DNA of 64,000 nucleotides, from NCBI GenBank assembly GCA_014218235.1, contig CM024753.1, positions 175,932,348 through 175,996,347 of the forward strand. Reading direction: 5' to 3'. How positions within the stretch are numbered: position 1 is the stretch's first letter; the number at the start of each line of letters is the position of its first letter. The translations under genes and the position numbers were made by a program. Under the pieces are notes generated by a model. That model was not told the origin of the DNA. It searched no databases and saw only the letters and a program-made list of their open reading frames with translations. This document shows, piece after piece, positions 1 through 11,161 of this stretch. The DNA comes from Colocasia esculenta (Eukaryota > Streptophyta > Magnoliopsida > Alismatales > Araceae).

Positions 1-2260
1 CCTTTGGCAGACCTTCCACAAGATTCTTCTTTAGTAGTTTTCTCATACCTTCTATGCTGCAATGTCCCAGTCTACTGTGCCATAGTCAGTTGATTGATCC
101 TTGTTTGCTACCAAACAGACATCTTGATCTTGAGTTCTTCAAGATGAAGTGCATACAGGTTCTTTTCTCTATTAGCTTCAAAAATTACTGCTCCATTTTT
201 AATATGCTGCATTTTGACTCTAAAAATGAATTGATGACCTCTGTCACAAAGCTGGCTGATGCTGATAAGATTGTGCTTGAGTCCTTTGACAAGCAATACA
301 TCTTCAATGACTACCTTTCCTTTGTTGCTCACAGAACCATTTCAATCATTGTTCTTTCCCATTGTCTCCATAGGTAATTGTTCCTTCTTCAGCTTGTAGA
401 TGAGTGAATAGCTTCTGATTCCCTGACATGTGCCTGAGCACCACTGTCCAAATACCATTGGATGCTCGAGTGTTACCCTGAAATAAAATCATCAAGTTTT
501 AGGTACCCAAATTCTTTTGGGTCCTGATTGGTTAGTATCATTGAATTTACCTTTAATTATCCATTTCTTATGTCTTGTTGGGCATGTTGTTATTATATGT
601 CCTAACTTGTTACAGTGACTACAGCAGGACAATTTTGATATTTTTATATATTTAAAATCTGCCTTGTATGCAGTGTCTTGTTCAGGTACAAATTTAGGTG
701 TTGGATAAGTTTTTAGGATAAACTATGGTTTCTTCATGTTGTCTGGGGGTGTATATCCTAATCCATTTTCTTATTACCTGATCTTCTGGAACCTTTTAAT
801 ATTGGGAGTTTTTGCCATTAGTGAATTTTTCTAATGTGTTTGATAACTGTATATTTTCTTCTGTTAATGATTTTATTTCTATTTCAGTTCATCTGTGCCT
901 GCCTGTTTTTCCAACTTAATTATTTGTTCATTCTTATCCTTTAGATCTTCACATAATAACGCATTTCTTCTTTTAAGTTCAGTTAACTGTTTTTCTAGTT
1001 GCTCATTTTCAGATTTTATATCTGAGTTTGTATTTTCTAAACAAGTAATGTTTTTCTTACTAACTTTCAATAATTTAGATACATCTCTATATTTATCATA
1101 TAGTTCATTGAATGCATCTTCTAAATTATCAGAATCAAAATCGTTGCATGAATCAAAGGAGGAATCAGATGTTACCTTGTCATCAGTATTTCCATGAAAG
1201 CCAAATTGGCTTCTTCTTTATCACTGTATGAACTCAACTCACTGTCTGAGTCGCTACTATTTCCCATGCAGCTACCATTGCCTTCTTCATGTATTTATTG
1301 AATCGTCTTAAGTTATCTTTCTTCTTGTGTCCATCTTTCTTGAGCTTGGACACTCTGCCTTAATATGTCCAGGCTTCTTGCACATAACATGTAGGTTCTC
1401 ATTTCTTCAGATCTTTTCCTTCTAGCTCCTAAACTCTTTTTTTTCTGAAGAATCTTCTGCTAGATTGAAATTTCTTCCTTTTGGCTAGAATTGTTGTAGT
1501 CTTCTGGACAGCATAGCTTCTTCATCATCACTATCCTTGCTGTTCTCATTGTTGTCCAGTGATTCTTCTGACAACTCTTCATCAGCCTTGAGTGCATTTG
1601 ACTGCTTCTTTCTGCTGGAGGATTCTCCTAATCTCTCCATGTTTATCTCATGGGCCATAAGGGACCCAATGAGCTTTTCCAAGGACATTCTCTTTAGATC
1701 ATTAGCTTCTTCAATGGCTGTAACTTTGGGAGTCCATGAAGATAGTAGGGATCTAAGAATTTTCCTTACCATGTCTCCCATTTCATAGGTCTTTCTAGTC
1801 CAGCTAACATTTGTAATCTGTAATCTACTAACATTTGAGTTATGGACTCCCTGATTGCATCTGAAATCTTTCAAATTGAGTAACAAGAATATCAATTCTT
1901 GTCTCCTTCACCTTGTCTGTGCTTCATAGGTAATTCTAAGTTTTCCCACATCTCTATTGCGGATTTGCAGGCTGAAACTCTGTTGAATCCTTTTTACTAA
2001 GGGCACAACACAGAATACTCTTTGCTTTACAGTTCTGCGAGATCTTCTTTCTATCATCGTCTGTCCACTGAGCCTTCTCATTTGTGACCAGAGATCAATT
2101 CTTCTACTATGGACCATATCTGATAATCGTGGCCTTGCAGAAAGTACTCCATTCTATTTTCCAATATGTGTAATCCTCTCCATCGAACAATGGTGGTCCG
2201 TTGACAGACTGACCTTCGTTGTCACTTGGGCTGCCATGGAACTTTACTCTTCAGATCGCT
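1..2260 (-). pseudogene. copia gag / protease / gag-pre-integrase region, frameshifted
   Basis: The order on the minus strand is diagnostic. Near 2130-2200 a motif FDGEDYTYWKIRM opens the capsid-type gag. At 1485-1895 lies a gag core with MGDMVRKILRSL, SWTPKVTAIEEA and SLMAHEINMERL. At about 1334-1395 is a degenerate knuckle (CKKPGHIKAEC, first Cys lost). At 879-1070 a Lys/Glu/Leu-rich coiled coil is read. At 582-623 there is an intact C-x2-C-x4-H-x4-C knuckle (CSHCNKLGHIITTC). At about 430-460 the protease motif WYLDSGA appears. At 108-332 is the gag-pre-integrase signature VLLVKGLKHNLISISQLCD. These pieces are in different frames with stops, so no functional polyprotein is encoded as written. 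Integrase and reverse transcriptase would lie further left, outside the window. Confidence 0.8.
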
Positions 2261-2287
2261 GGATCTACTTCTTTGTCGAAGAGACTC

Positions 2288-2299
2288 GCTCTGATACCA
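2288..2299 (-). other. Primer binding site of the copia element
   Basis: The minus strand reads TGGTATCAGAGC, the usual copia primer binding site complementary to initiator methionine tRNA. It is separated by two bases from the LTR that starts at 2302. The element at 57499-63366 has the identical arrangement. Confidence 0.85.
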
Positions 2300-2301
2300 C
2301 T

Positions 2302-4149
2302 TGTTGCCCAGTTGATAAGCCCAGAGGGGGGGGGGGGGGTGAATGGTTTTTTTTTAAAAAAATATTTGATAGTACCTGTACTTAAAACATTCACACAAAA
2401 AAAATTCTTTGATGAAAGTTAGTAATAGTTAGTTTAAATGCAATCATACAAGAAAAGCAACCACACAACGCAAGGAGTTTATCCTAGTTTAGATCTCCTC
2501 TCCTTAGGAGTCTACGTCCAGTCCCTGAGCATATCTCAGCATTCCACTAACTAGGGTACAGTCCCCCTATGGACACTACAACACCCAGCTCAGCTGGTCT
2601 TTTCACACGAAGAAAATTACACCACCCTAGATACCCCACCAGGTCTTCCTTCACACCCGAATGAATAACACCTGGATCCCACCAGGTCTTATTCACACCG
2701 AAGGGAATTAACACTCTGGATCCCACCAGGTCTTCCTTCACAGCCGAAGGGAACAAACGCAAAACAGTAGAACTGGAAATCACCCCCCTAGATCAAGCTT
2801 CAACAATCAAGATCTGAAGCAAGCCGAACTGAGAGTAAAATGATCTAAACAAGGCACTCTCTCAGAACTACACTGGCTCTCTAGGATTTCTATTACAGCA
2901 CAGAAGAGGAAGAGCTAAAGACATACAGGAATGAAATTCTTGGCTCTAGGATTCTTCATAAGATCAGTAATGCTTGTACATGCGTGGTTTTTCTTCTCTG
3001 TTCTCTGTCTTGTTTATATCTCTAATTTGAAATAATGTCGTTTTAGTATCCATTGTCTCTCTCTTGGGTAGACGATAGAATGAATGACACTTGGAAGCTT
3101 CAGTCAGCAATCTTTTATCCATTTGAGCACGCAAAGAGATAAGGTCTTCTGGCGTATATATGGTCCAACGTTGTATGACAGAATTCTTCAGGACCCTGCA
3201 CATATTAATGCTTAGAACAGTAGACAGCTAGGTTGTCTCTTGTTGTCAGTGAACTTAGATGTGAATATTCACCAAAATAGCAATGTCAAATAGCTTGTTC
3301 TAAAAGATGTTGACAGAATATGCACGATAATGAAAAGATATCATCTGCATGCATGCAGAGATATGTTCTGTCTTCATTAAATACACAGTAGTCATACAGA
3401 TAAAAGAAGACTTTGACTATTCAACGCTTTCAAAGCTAATGTAAGCAATAAGTCGATATAAACCATAAAGTCATTGCTCATATGACTTATGAAATCGTTA
3501 TGATCAAGTCAGTTGAACCAAGTCGATATGAGTCATAGTAAATCGTTATATTGACTGATGGATTCAATATGAACACTAACAAATCGTTGTAGAAAGCAAG
3601 TCGTTTGTGTTCAATGAAGAAATCATTGTGATCACTTAACAAATCGTTGTATAAAGTAAGTCGTATGAGCGCTAAGGAATCGTTATGAGCGCTAAAGAAA
3701 TCGTTGTGAGCGCTAAAGAAATCATTGCGCAAAGCAAATCGTTATGAGCGCTAAAGAAATCGTTGTGAGCGCTAAAGAATCGTTGCACAAAGCAAATCGT
3801 TATGAGCGCTAAGAAATCGTTGTGAGCGCTAAAGAAATCGTTGCGCAAAGAATCGTTATGAGCGCTAAAGAAATCGTTGTGCCGACTTAAGGAATGTTAC
3901 GACGAGCAAATTGTTGTGACGTCTTAAGGAATTGTTGCGATGACTTAAGGAATGTTACGACGAGAAAATCGTTGCGACGTCTTAAGAAATCATGTGAACC
4001 TAAGGAATCATTGCGACGGACAAGTCGTTACGAGTGCTAAAGAAAGAAATCGTTACAATAGCTTAAGGAATCGTTATGAGCGCTAAGGAAATCGTTATAG
4101 CTCTTATTGAAATCGTTACACACATAAGGAGTCGTTGTGACTTTCAACA
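2302..4149 (-). repeat. 5' LTR of the left copia element
   Basis: On the plus strand the LTR starts TGTTGCCC next to the primer binding site and is proposed to end at TTCAACA (4149), giving terminal TG..CA and about 1.85 kb, close to the 1.86 and 1.92 kb LTRs of the related element at 57.5-63.4 kb. A run of 12 or more G lies near the inner end. The outer boundary is tentative because the partner LTR is not in the window. Confidence 0.6.
3480..4140. repeat. Short tandem array (AAATCGTT / AGCGCT motif) in copia LTR
   Basis: About 25 copies of a loose 20-25-bp unit containing AAATCGTT(A/G)TGAGCGCTAA are visible. The unit carries the self-complementary hexamer AGCGCT and degrades at both ends of the array. 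It occupies the U3 part of the LTR. Related arrays occur at 58600-59060 and 62500-63060. Confidence 0.85.
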
Positions 4150-4442
4150 GAGATCGAGTGAACTTAGAGAAATATGAGTTGAAATGATTAAAGCTTCAGA
4201 GAAGTGATGCTTACCACGTTGACTGTTTGACCTTGGTATATTTATTGTACTTAAGACTTATGAAATATATGTTAGAGATTTTCGATAGAACTTTGTTTGG
4301 TTTTATTAATCACCAAATACATATGTAATTAATTTAAAATTATATGAAGACAGATGATCATCACATTTGACATAAATAACTTTGTAAGGTGATAGGTTTA
4401 TGTAGGGTTATTCATTCAATTGTTCAATTAAAAAATCGAACC
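4150..4442. other. AT-rich flank, no gene seen
   Basis: Short AT-rich host or older repeat sequence between the copia LTR and the Tat-type element. It appears to continue at 9843 once the Tat-type insertion is removed. No coding potential is seen. Confidence 0.4.
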
Positions 4443-5138
4443 TGATATGGGGATATCCCAGAAGGTCGGCTTTCTCCTCAATGTCAGTCGACCTCATTGA
4501 AGGCATAGGCTGACGACCTTCATCTCAGGCAGAACAGTAGCTATCCGACGGCTCAGGTCGGAATAATGAATCCACTTTGCACCTCGATCTGTCTTCCTCA
4601 GCTCGGCTGGGGACGCTCTCCGCTCGGATAGAGCCGACCTGGAGCCCACATGTGCTCCAGGTACTTTGAAACATTGCTCACAGGCTGACAAGGCAGGTGA
4701 AGTAAGGTTCGAAGTTACGGAATAATAACTACGGTTATTTAGACCACGTCACGATGACCTGGAAGGGCGGTTGCAACTTCTAATCCGACGTTAATCACGG
4801 AAACCCTCAGTGAGATTGACGGGGTCGTCCAGCTGTTACACAGGCCTCCTAGCACTATATAAGAGGTAGACACTCCATAGGAGCAGGTATGCTATTCTAT
4901 CCCATAAGCTAGGCCATACTACTCGGCTAGCAACTGACAAGAGCATCGGAGTGTCTCCCCGCCAAGACTTCTCGGTGGGCTTTGTAGGTCAGATTGGGAG
5001 CTCGGAACCAGTGTCACATTCGGCCAAGCACGTCTAAGACGGGATTCATCAGCTTGGTCGTCTCGGCTCACTCTTCGGTGAGAAGCACCTCAGCAGTCAC
5101 CTCGGTCTGAGCCGACCTATGTTACCCTTGTGGTAACA
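4443..5138 (+). repeat. 5' LTR of Tat-type element
   Basis: Runs from TGATATGGGG to GTGGTAACA and matches 9144-9842 over its whole length. It is rich in GTCGGCT / AGCCGAC motifs in both orientations. Confidence 0.88.
4856..4863 (+). promoter_or_regulatory. TATA box of the Tat-type 5' LTR
   Basis: TATATAAG sits in the LTR after CACCC-poor U3 sequence and is conserved in the 3' LTR at 9560-9567, so it is the likely start of element transcription. Confidence 0.65.
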
Positions 5139-5139
5139 T

Positions 5140-5154
5140 TGGAGCGTCTGTGGG
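5140..5154 (+). other. Primer binding site of Tat-type element
   Basis: TGGAGCGTCTGTGGG begins two bases after the LTR end. It resembles the gypsy site TGGCGTCGTCTGTGG seen in this window at 57446-57460. Confidence 0.7.
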
Positions 5155-5699
5155 AAAATGCTACAAAAGGTCAGTACGGTTTCCCTCACACCGCTTTAGT
5201 TGATCCCAACTAGAGCGGACAGTAAAGAGCGCTGAGGCATTGCCCACAATTGACAAGGGGGCCGATTTGGAACACGGTTACTCCGACGAGCATCTCCAGA
5301 AAGTTAAAAAGATCAATTTTGAGTCGCTTAGATCATCGTCTACTCCTCCTTTGTAGTTCTCGCACCTCTAGTTCAGGGGGCTGATGGTCTAGCCATTAGA
5401 TGCTTTGCTATCGACGACCTGTTTATATAATCTGGGATCAACCGTGTGTATGAGCACTCTGAGCTGAGAGAACCCATACTTTGCAATAAAAGACCTTGGG
5501 GGCGGGGCCGAGGTATATAAGAGGTGTAGATCGGATACACCAAGAACCTACTTGATTTGTTGTGATTTGTCATTAAAGTTATATTTCTTTTGAATGTGCG
5601 TGATTTGACTGTGATTGAAATGTTGACGCTCGGCAAGTGCATTATGCCATCGTAATTTGTTATCCTGTGGGCACTCAGCTGGTCCCGACAACAAAAAGA

Positions 5700-6780
5700 A
5701 CAAGACAAAGAATGTGGACGTCGTAGTTCGCTGAACGAGGTTGCTTAGACACTTTTCAAGAACTAAGAGACGACGTCCAGCGTAAATTGAAGGCGTGGTT
5801 GCTTCGGCACACGTAATGGACGTGGACATCATAGTTTGCTGAACGAGGTCACTTAGGCACTCTTCAGGAACTAAGAGATGACGTCTGACATGAATTGAAT
5901 GCGTGGTCACTTCGGCATAGGTGGTGAATGTGGACATCGTAGTTCGCTGAATGAGGTCGCTTATGCACTGTTTAAGAACTAAGAGGCGACGTCCGATGTG
6001 AATTGAAGGTGTGGTCGCTTCGGCACACGTAATGGAAGTGGACGTCGTAGTTTGCTAAACGAGGTCGCTTAGGTACTCTTCAGGAACTAAGAGACAACGT
6101 CCGACGTAAATTGAAGGTGTGGCACCCATGATGGACGTGGATGTCGTAGTTTGCTGAACGAGGTTGCTTAGGCACTCTTCAAGAACTAAGAGACGACGTC
6201 CGATGTGAATTGAAGGCATGATCACTTCGGCACATGTGGTGAATGTGGATGTCATAGTTCACTGAACAAGGTCTCTTAGGCACTCTTCAGGAACTAAGAG
6301 ACGACGTTCGACATAAATTGAAGGCATGGTCGCTTCGGCACACGTGGTGAATGTGGACGTCGTAGTTCACTAAACGAGGTCGCTTAGGCACTCTTCAGGA
6401 ACTAAGAGATAACGTACGACGTGAATTGAAGGCGTGGTCGCTTCGGCGTACGTAATGGATGTGGACGTCGTAGTTTTTTGAACGAGGTCGCTTAGGCACT
6501 CTTTAGGAACTAAGAGATGATGTCTGACGTGAATTGAAGGCGTGGTCGCTTCGACACACGTAATGGACATGGACGTCGCAGTTTACTGAACGAGGTCGCT
6601 TAGGCACTCTTTAGGAACTAAGAGACGGCGTCCGATGTAAATTGAAGGCGTAGCACCCGTGATGAACGTGGACGTCGTAGCTCGCTGAACGAGGTCGCTT
6701 AGGCACTCTTCAGGACTGAGAGACGACGACCTATGTGAATTGAAGGGTCTCTTCGATGAACATGATAGGCAGGTCATCAG
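5700..6780 (-). repeat. 108-bp tandem array, ten units, open frame on minus strand
   Basis: The anchor AACGAGGT recurs at 5734, 5842, 5950, 6057, 6157, 6265, 6373, 6481, 6589 and 6688, so the unit is 108 bp. Two units are about 8 bp shorter (6057-6157 and 6589-6688) and lie five units apart. Because 108 is a multiple of three, one minus-strand frame encodes a 36-residue repeat (cores such as LLVPEECLSDLVQ). The four longest minus-strand stretches (6777, 6570, 6255 and 5937 downward) are all in the same frame, broken by a few stops. Whether it was ever translated is unknown. Confidence 0.85.
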
Positions 6781-7091
6781 AGCGACCAGAGATATAATCG
6801 CCAGATCGACAAGGCATAAAGGTCAGGTCCACCCAAAATAATAGCTTGTGGACCGATACGGTCACGACAACAGAATATAAAGCCACCATAGACAACATCG
6901 TACGGAGATGATAACGATGTTAAGACTTGGTCTCAGTACATCAAGAGCTAAAACGCATTGACTTCCTGGATAAAGTCGACGATTTAGATGTGCAAAAAAT
7001 AAATGAATGTTTCAAACAAAAGTTCTATTGATGAACGATATGATACAAAGAGCCTTGCCAACACGAAAAATTACATTGTTTGATCGTTATT
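6781..7091. other. Interior of Tat-type element, no gene seen
   Basis: Spacer between the tandem array and the antisense ORF remnant. No motif or reading frame of note was found. Confidence 0.4.
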
Positions 7092-8609
7092 CTACAACGA
7101 TGTCATCGTGGCGACCTGAGTCTTCTCGTTGTCGGGCACAACGGGCTCATCGGCTATGACGTCTTCGGTGGCTATCTCCAAAGTGCTTTCAACAGCATTG
7201 GCCAATGCATCATCGACGACAGTAGTAAGGCCCTTGTCCCCGTCATTGGCATCTGCTTCCTCGTCATCTTCCGCATCAAGCATGACCTCGGAGAGGTCAA
7301 TGCTCGGAAAGTGTTCTCGAACACGCTTGAGGCAGAAGTCGTACCCTTGCCGGAAGAGCTTGACAACCTCGGCTTCGAGCTCGTCAGACTTGTGGTACTC
7401 AGAAATAGCCTCAGTGATCGCCTTCTCATGCTCGTCGGTCACCAACTGAGTAGTGCTAGCCTTGGTCTTCTCGTGATCCAGGAGCTCAGCTTGGTAGGCT
7501 TCCTTCTCGGCCTGAAGTGACTTCAGAAGTTTGATGGCTTTAGCCTCAGCCTTGTTTGTCCGCTCATCCTTCTTGGCTTGAAGGTTCTTCTCGGCCACGA
7601 GCTCTTGGCAGACTCCGCTAGGCGTGCCTCAGTGGAAGCTCTGGAGGTCTCGACCCGATGAAGAATTGCTTCAAACTGGGCCATCACACCTTGAACCGAC
7701 GAGTAGAAGTCATCGATTATCTGGGTTGACTTCACAACCGAGGTCGGAACCTTAGCTTCAGAAGGAAGCGCTTGCCTACCCTACACATTGTGGCGCTGAG
7801 CCCTCTAGAACGCCTAGATCATGACCTCGGTTGAGAGCGACGAGGGAGTGATGTCGGCCGACATGTCTTTTGCTGGCTGAGGATGTTTGGTTGGCTTCGT
7901 CGTCTCGGGGACATGCGACTCTTTGTGAGGTGCCGAGGAGGTAGGGGCGACGGTCGGCACATCGGTCTCGGTGGGCGAGCACACTTTGTCCCCTCGGCTC
8001 ACTTTCTCTTACCCCAAGACATGACTTCCCTTTCAGCCAGCTCGAAGAGAGAGAGGTGGCTCCTCTCCTTAGTGGGGGGAGCCAATGAGTTCGGGGTCAG
8101 ATGCGATAAAGTGGCCCCCAGCTTGAGAAGTAGAAAGATAAAAAAGGATGGAGAGGCAGCCGAAAGCCTACTCGACAGCCTCAGAATAAAGCCCGACTCC
8201 ACCCTCCATGAAATAGTGAGATCAGAGTTGTTTGTTTGAATACATTGTGGAATGCTCGGGAAGGATGAGACCTGGATGGTTCCCTCATCCATTGAAGGTC
8301 TCAAATTGATCTCACATCGGGTGTCGGCAACATTGTCGGCTTTCGACGACAGAACCGAAGTGTGGAGGATGGTTTCTTGGGGACATACGACCCAGGACTG
8401 ACTTGAAGAATGGAAGTCTCTTCAGCAGGCCCCGACGCCTGGAGGTCGAGCCGAGAAGCCTTTGGAACGATCGTCCTTTCAGAAGGGCAAGAGGATGAGG
8501 ACATTTCAGATGAGGAAGAAAAGTTCTCAGAAGGAGAACCTCCTGCTGATGAATCCTCATGAAGGCAAGGACAGGAAGAAGAGGTCGTAAATGAACTGAA
8601 TGAAGACAT
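7092..8609 (-). pseudogene. Antisense ORF of Tat-type element (putative gypsy-type transposon protein), frameshifted
   Basis: On the strand opposite to the element, a start at 8609 (serine-rich MSSFSSF) leads through several overlapping frames (8301-8609, 7999-8304, 7814-8002, 7523-7735) to a final open stretch of 168 codons at 7092-7598. That last part is a charged, Ala/Glu/Lys-rich coiled coil followed by GYDFCLKRVREHFPSIDL and an acidic tail, a composition I associate with the plant putative gypsy-type transposon family (Transposase_28-like). The frame changes at least three times, so the gene as written is broken; single-base assembly errors could account for some of this. The role of these antisense proteins is not established. 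Confidence 0.6.
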
Positions 8610-9130
8610 CGCTTACCTCTGAAGAACGCAAGCAAGGAGCTAGGTCGGACGTCGGCGCGAATGTCGTCGACACATCGACTGGTCGTTTGAGGGCAGATCG
8701 CGCTTAAGAACAAGGGTGGTTTTTCGACAGCAGACCCCACTATTTGTAGTGTCGAGGTATCAATCGAATCCAATGGTGGACTCCATCTGCCAAGACAGCA
8801 GTTGAGATCTGCACACATGGCGTAGTAGGATTGGCTGACGAGCGTCTCCTCAGATTCTGACAGGCTCGGTTGACGAGGATAGCCATGATCACGCATGGGA
8901 GTCGAGGAGGCGATGTGATGACTGGCGCGCCGAACAGCAGTCGAGGCGACGTTCGGCGTAGGGCGACTGTGGCAGCATTATGATGCATCTACATGGTAGG
9001 GCGGCATCTGACAGCAGAGTGACATGGCACAGAGCGGGCCACGTGGGCTAATAGAGCCACGTGGCCAGACACGTGCTTCTGGCGAAAAGATTCAGCTTCA
9101 CCTCGGCCTTCGTTCAAATTCTGACATGAA
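8610..9130. other. Interior of Tat-type element before the PPT, no gene seen
   Basis: About 520 bp between the start of the antisense ORF and the polypurine tract. Short frames exist, but none has a recognisable domain. It probably contains the promoter of the antisense ORF. Confidence 0.4.
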
Positions 9131-9143
9131 CTTGGGGGGCCAA
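9131..9143 (+). other. Polypurine tract of Tat-type element
   Basis: CTTGGGGGGCCAA lies directly before the 3' LTR start TGATAC, as expected for the plus-strand primer. Confidence 0.7.
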
Positions 9144-9842
9144 TGATACAGGGATATCCCAATAGGTCGGCTCTGTCCTCAATGTCAGCCGACCTCAGTG
9201 AAGGCATAGGCCGAAGACCTTCATCTCAGGCAGAACATAAGCTATCCGATGGGTCAGGTCGAAACAATGAATGCACTTTGCACCTCGGTCCGTCTTCCTC
9301 AGCTCAGCTGGGGATGCTCTCTACTCAGATTGAGCCGACCTGGAGCCCAATGTGCTCGTTGGTACTTCGAAACATTGCTCACGTGGCAGACAAGGCAGGT
9401 GAGGTAAGGTCCGAAAGTTACGAAAGCGATAACGCGGCTATTTACACCACGGTCACGATGACCTGGCAGGGCGGTTGCAGCTTCCAATCCGGCGTTAATC
9501 ACGAAAACCCCCAACGAGATTTGCGGGGTCGTTCAGCTATTGCATAGGTCTCCAAGCACTATATAAGACGCAGACACTCCACAGGAGCAGGTACGATGTT
9601 CTATCCTATAAGCTAGGCCATACTGCTCGGCTAGCAACCGACAAGAGCGTCAGAGTGTCTCCCCGCCAAGACTTATCGACGAGCTTTGCAGGTCAGATCA
9701 AGTTCTCGGAACCAGCGTCACATGTCAGTCAAACGCGTCTCAGATGGGATTCATCGGCTTAGTCATCTCAGCTCACTTTTGGCAAGAAGCACCTCAGTGG
9801 TCACCTCGGCCTAAGCCGACCTATGTTACCCTTGTGGTAACA
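9144..9842 (+). repeat. 3' LTR of Tat-type element
   Basis: Full-length partner of 4443-5138. It contains the TATATAAG box at 9560-9567 and ends GGTAACA followed by the target-site copy TAACC. Confidence 0.88.
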
Positions 9843-9956
9843 TAACCGTTTTGGGTTGAAGGGTATGTAGTTCAGTTCAATTTTTTGTTGTGAATTTGAC
9901 CAAACCAAATTTATATTAAATATATATGATAATAGATAATATCACAAAAGAAATCA

Positions 9957-10060
9957 TGACCCAGTTGACAAGCACCTTGGCTCCCAAGGGGAGGTCCTAA
10001 GTTCAAAACTCAAAGCCGCCCTTAAAACAACTTGGTTGTTTATTTTCAGTTCACCTTAAA
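9957..10060 (+). repeat. Possible tRNA-derived SINE fragment
   Basis: TGACCCAGTTGA (9957-9968) resembles an RNA polymerase III A box with one mismatch. GTTCAAAAC (10001-10009) fits the B-box consensus GWTCRANNC at tRNA-like spacing. There is no cloverleaf and no clear tail or target duplication, so this is tentative. Confidence 0.3.
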
Positions 10061-10868
10061 ACAACTTATTTTTTAATTTTCTGTTCGACTACGGGGTGGG
10101 GTCGGTTTCGGTTCACCTAAAAAATGGAGTGAACCTGACCTAATCGACCCATGCTTGACCACGAGTCGGGTCGGTTTTGATTCACCCCCTAGTGTGTGTC
10201 GTATAGGTAACATAGGAGAAAATAACATCTTGACGGACAACTATACTGGTTCAAACTGGGTAATAGTATTTCTCAATAAATATACTTGTGGCACGTCCAT
10301 TAGTGTTGTGCCGTATAAAGAAAACCATTAAAAGAAGTGGGGTGAAGGGAGATATAAAGATCTCATTTGGCGTGGCACAATTTTAGTGGATGTGTTATAT
10401 TTAGTGTATACCTTTGATATGTTACTAAATATTTCTCTCTCAATAAATTAACTCAAACTGCATACTCAAATTGGAGGGATATCATTTGATGAAATAATAA
10501 TGTCTGAATATAAGAATAATATAATAGAAAAAATAGTTTTAATAACATTATTTCATAACATATCTCTTAACACAGCAATCAAAAATGAGCCAAAAACCTC
10601 CGCATTGGGTGTTTTCAACTTCTTTCTGACAATTACAGATGTGACACATTTTTAATAATAATATCACTTTAATGTGTTACTAAATAGAGTTACAAAACTT
10701 TTCTGGATATAATACGGTCGAATATAAAGATTCCGAAGGTATTTATGTGTAGCGAGGATCGTGCAACAAGAATGACAAACATGTTAAATTCTTTTTTAGA
10801 AATACTATACTTCCGACTAATCAGGAGTTTAACGTGATGTGGAAGAGTCGTGTCCCTCCAAAGCATAT
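10061..10868. other. Intergenic sequence, no gene seen
   Basis: AT-rich sequence with short low-complexity parts. No reading frame with a recognisable domain and no terminal repeat pair was found here. Confidence 0.4.
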
Positions 10869-11141
10869 CATGTGGAGGGCACGGCCCCCAATACATTTAA
10901 TATTTTTTTATTTTGTTTTTACCTTTAAATAATGCATACAAATACCATATAGTATAACACAAATGTGTGTACATTCTTATACCACATTCTTATACTATTT
11001 GTATATATTATTATGTTATTTGTGTGTACTAAATAGATATTTATGTGCTATATGAGTATTTATATATATTATTTGATGATAAAAAAATAAAAACAAAAAA
11101 TATATTAAATGCACCGGGGACGGCTCGTACCCCTCCACATG
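10869..11141. mobile_element. Possible MITE with about 45-bp terminal inverted repeats
   Basis: CATGTGGAGGG at 10869-10879 is matched by CCCTCCACATG at 11131-11141. The inverted similarity continues inward through an ACGGCC-containing stretch and TTTAATAT into an AT-rich core. The total is 273 bp without coding capacity. No convincing target duplication was identified, so the superfamily is unknown. It lies 11 bp from the target duplication of the foldback element. Confidence 0.5.
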
Positions 11142-11152
11142 ACACGAGCGCA

Positions 11153-11161
11153 TTTCTCATT
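11153..11161. repeat. Left 9-bp target site duplication of foldback element
   Basis: TTTCTCATT abuts the left terminus (GAGAAATAC) and is repeated exactly at 21130-21138. Confidence 0.85.

Larger units (their letters stand above)
1..4149 (-). mobile_element. Partial Ty1/copia (Sirevirus-like) retrotransposon, runs off left edge
   Basis: Read on the minus strand this is the 5' part of a copia element: LTR (4149 to 2302), a methionine-tRNA-type primer binding site, gag, zinc knuckles, a protease motif and the gag-pre-integrase domain, then the window edge. The long gag with a coiled-coil segment and two zinc-knuckle positions resembles Sireviruses (Maximus/SIRE), and it is homologous to the gag of the element at 57499-63366. 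The other LTR lies outside the window, so the outer end of this LTR and any target duplication cannot be confirmed. Lineage assignment is inference. Confidence 0.75.
4443..9842 (+). mobile_element. Non-autonomous Tat-type Ty3/gypsy element with two LTRs
   Basis: Two direct LTRs of 696 and 699 bp, roughly 88 percent alike by eye, both starting TGATA and ending GGTAACA, flank a 4.0-kb interior. A primer binding site TGGAGCGTCTGTGGG follows the left LTR and a polypurine tract CTTGGGGGGCCAA precedes the right one, fixing plus orientation. Flanks are GAACC (left) and TAACC (right), a five-base target duplication with one difference. The interior holds no recognisable gag, protease, reverse transcriptase or integrase, only a 108-bp tandem array and a broken antisense ORF. 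Antisense ORFs before the 3' LTR are known in Tat-lineage elements such as Grande and Retand; the assignment rests on that and on the primer site. Confidence 0.8.

Noticed and set aside
3480..4140. Regularly spaced short repeats resembling a CRISPR array
   Set aside because: Units are degenerate, have no unique spacers and sit in a plant LTR.
7080..7520. Plus-strand ORF of 146 codons
   Set aside because: It is the complement of the antisense ORF at 7092-7598, whose composition and motifs are the meaningful reading.
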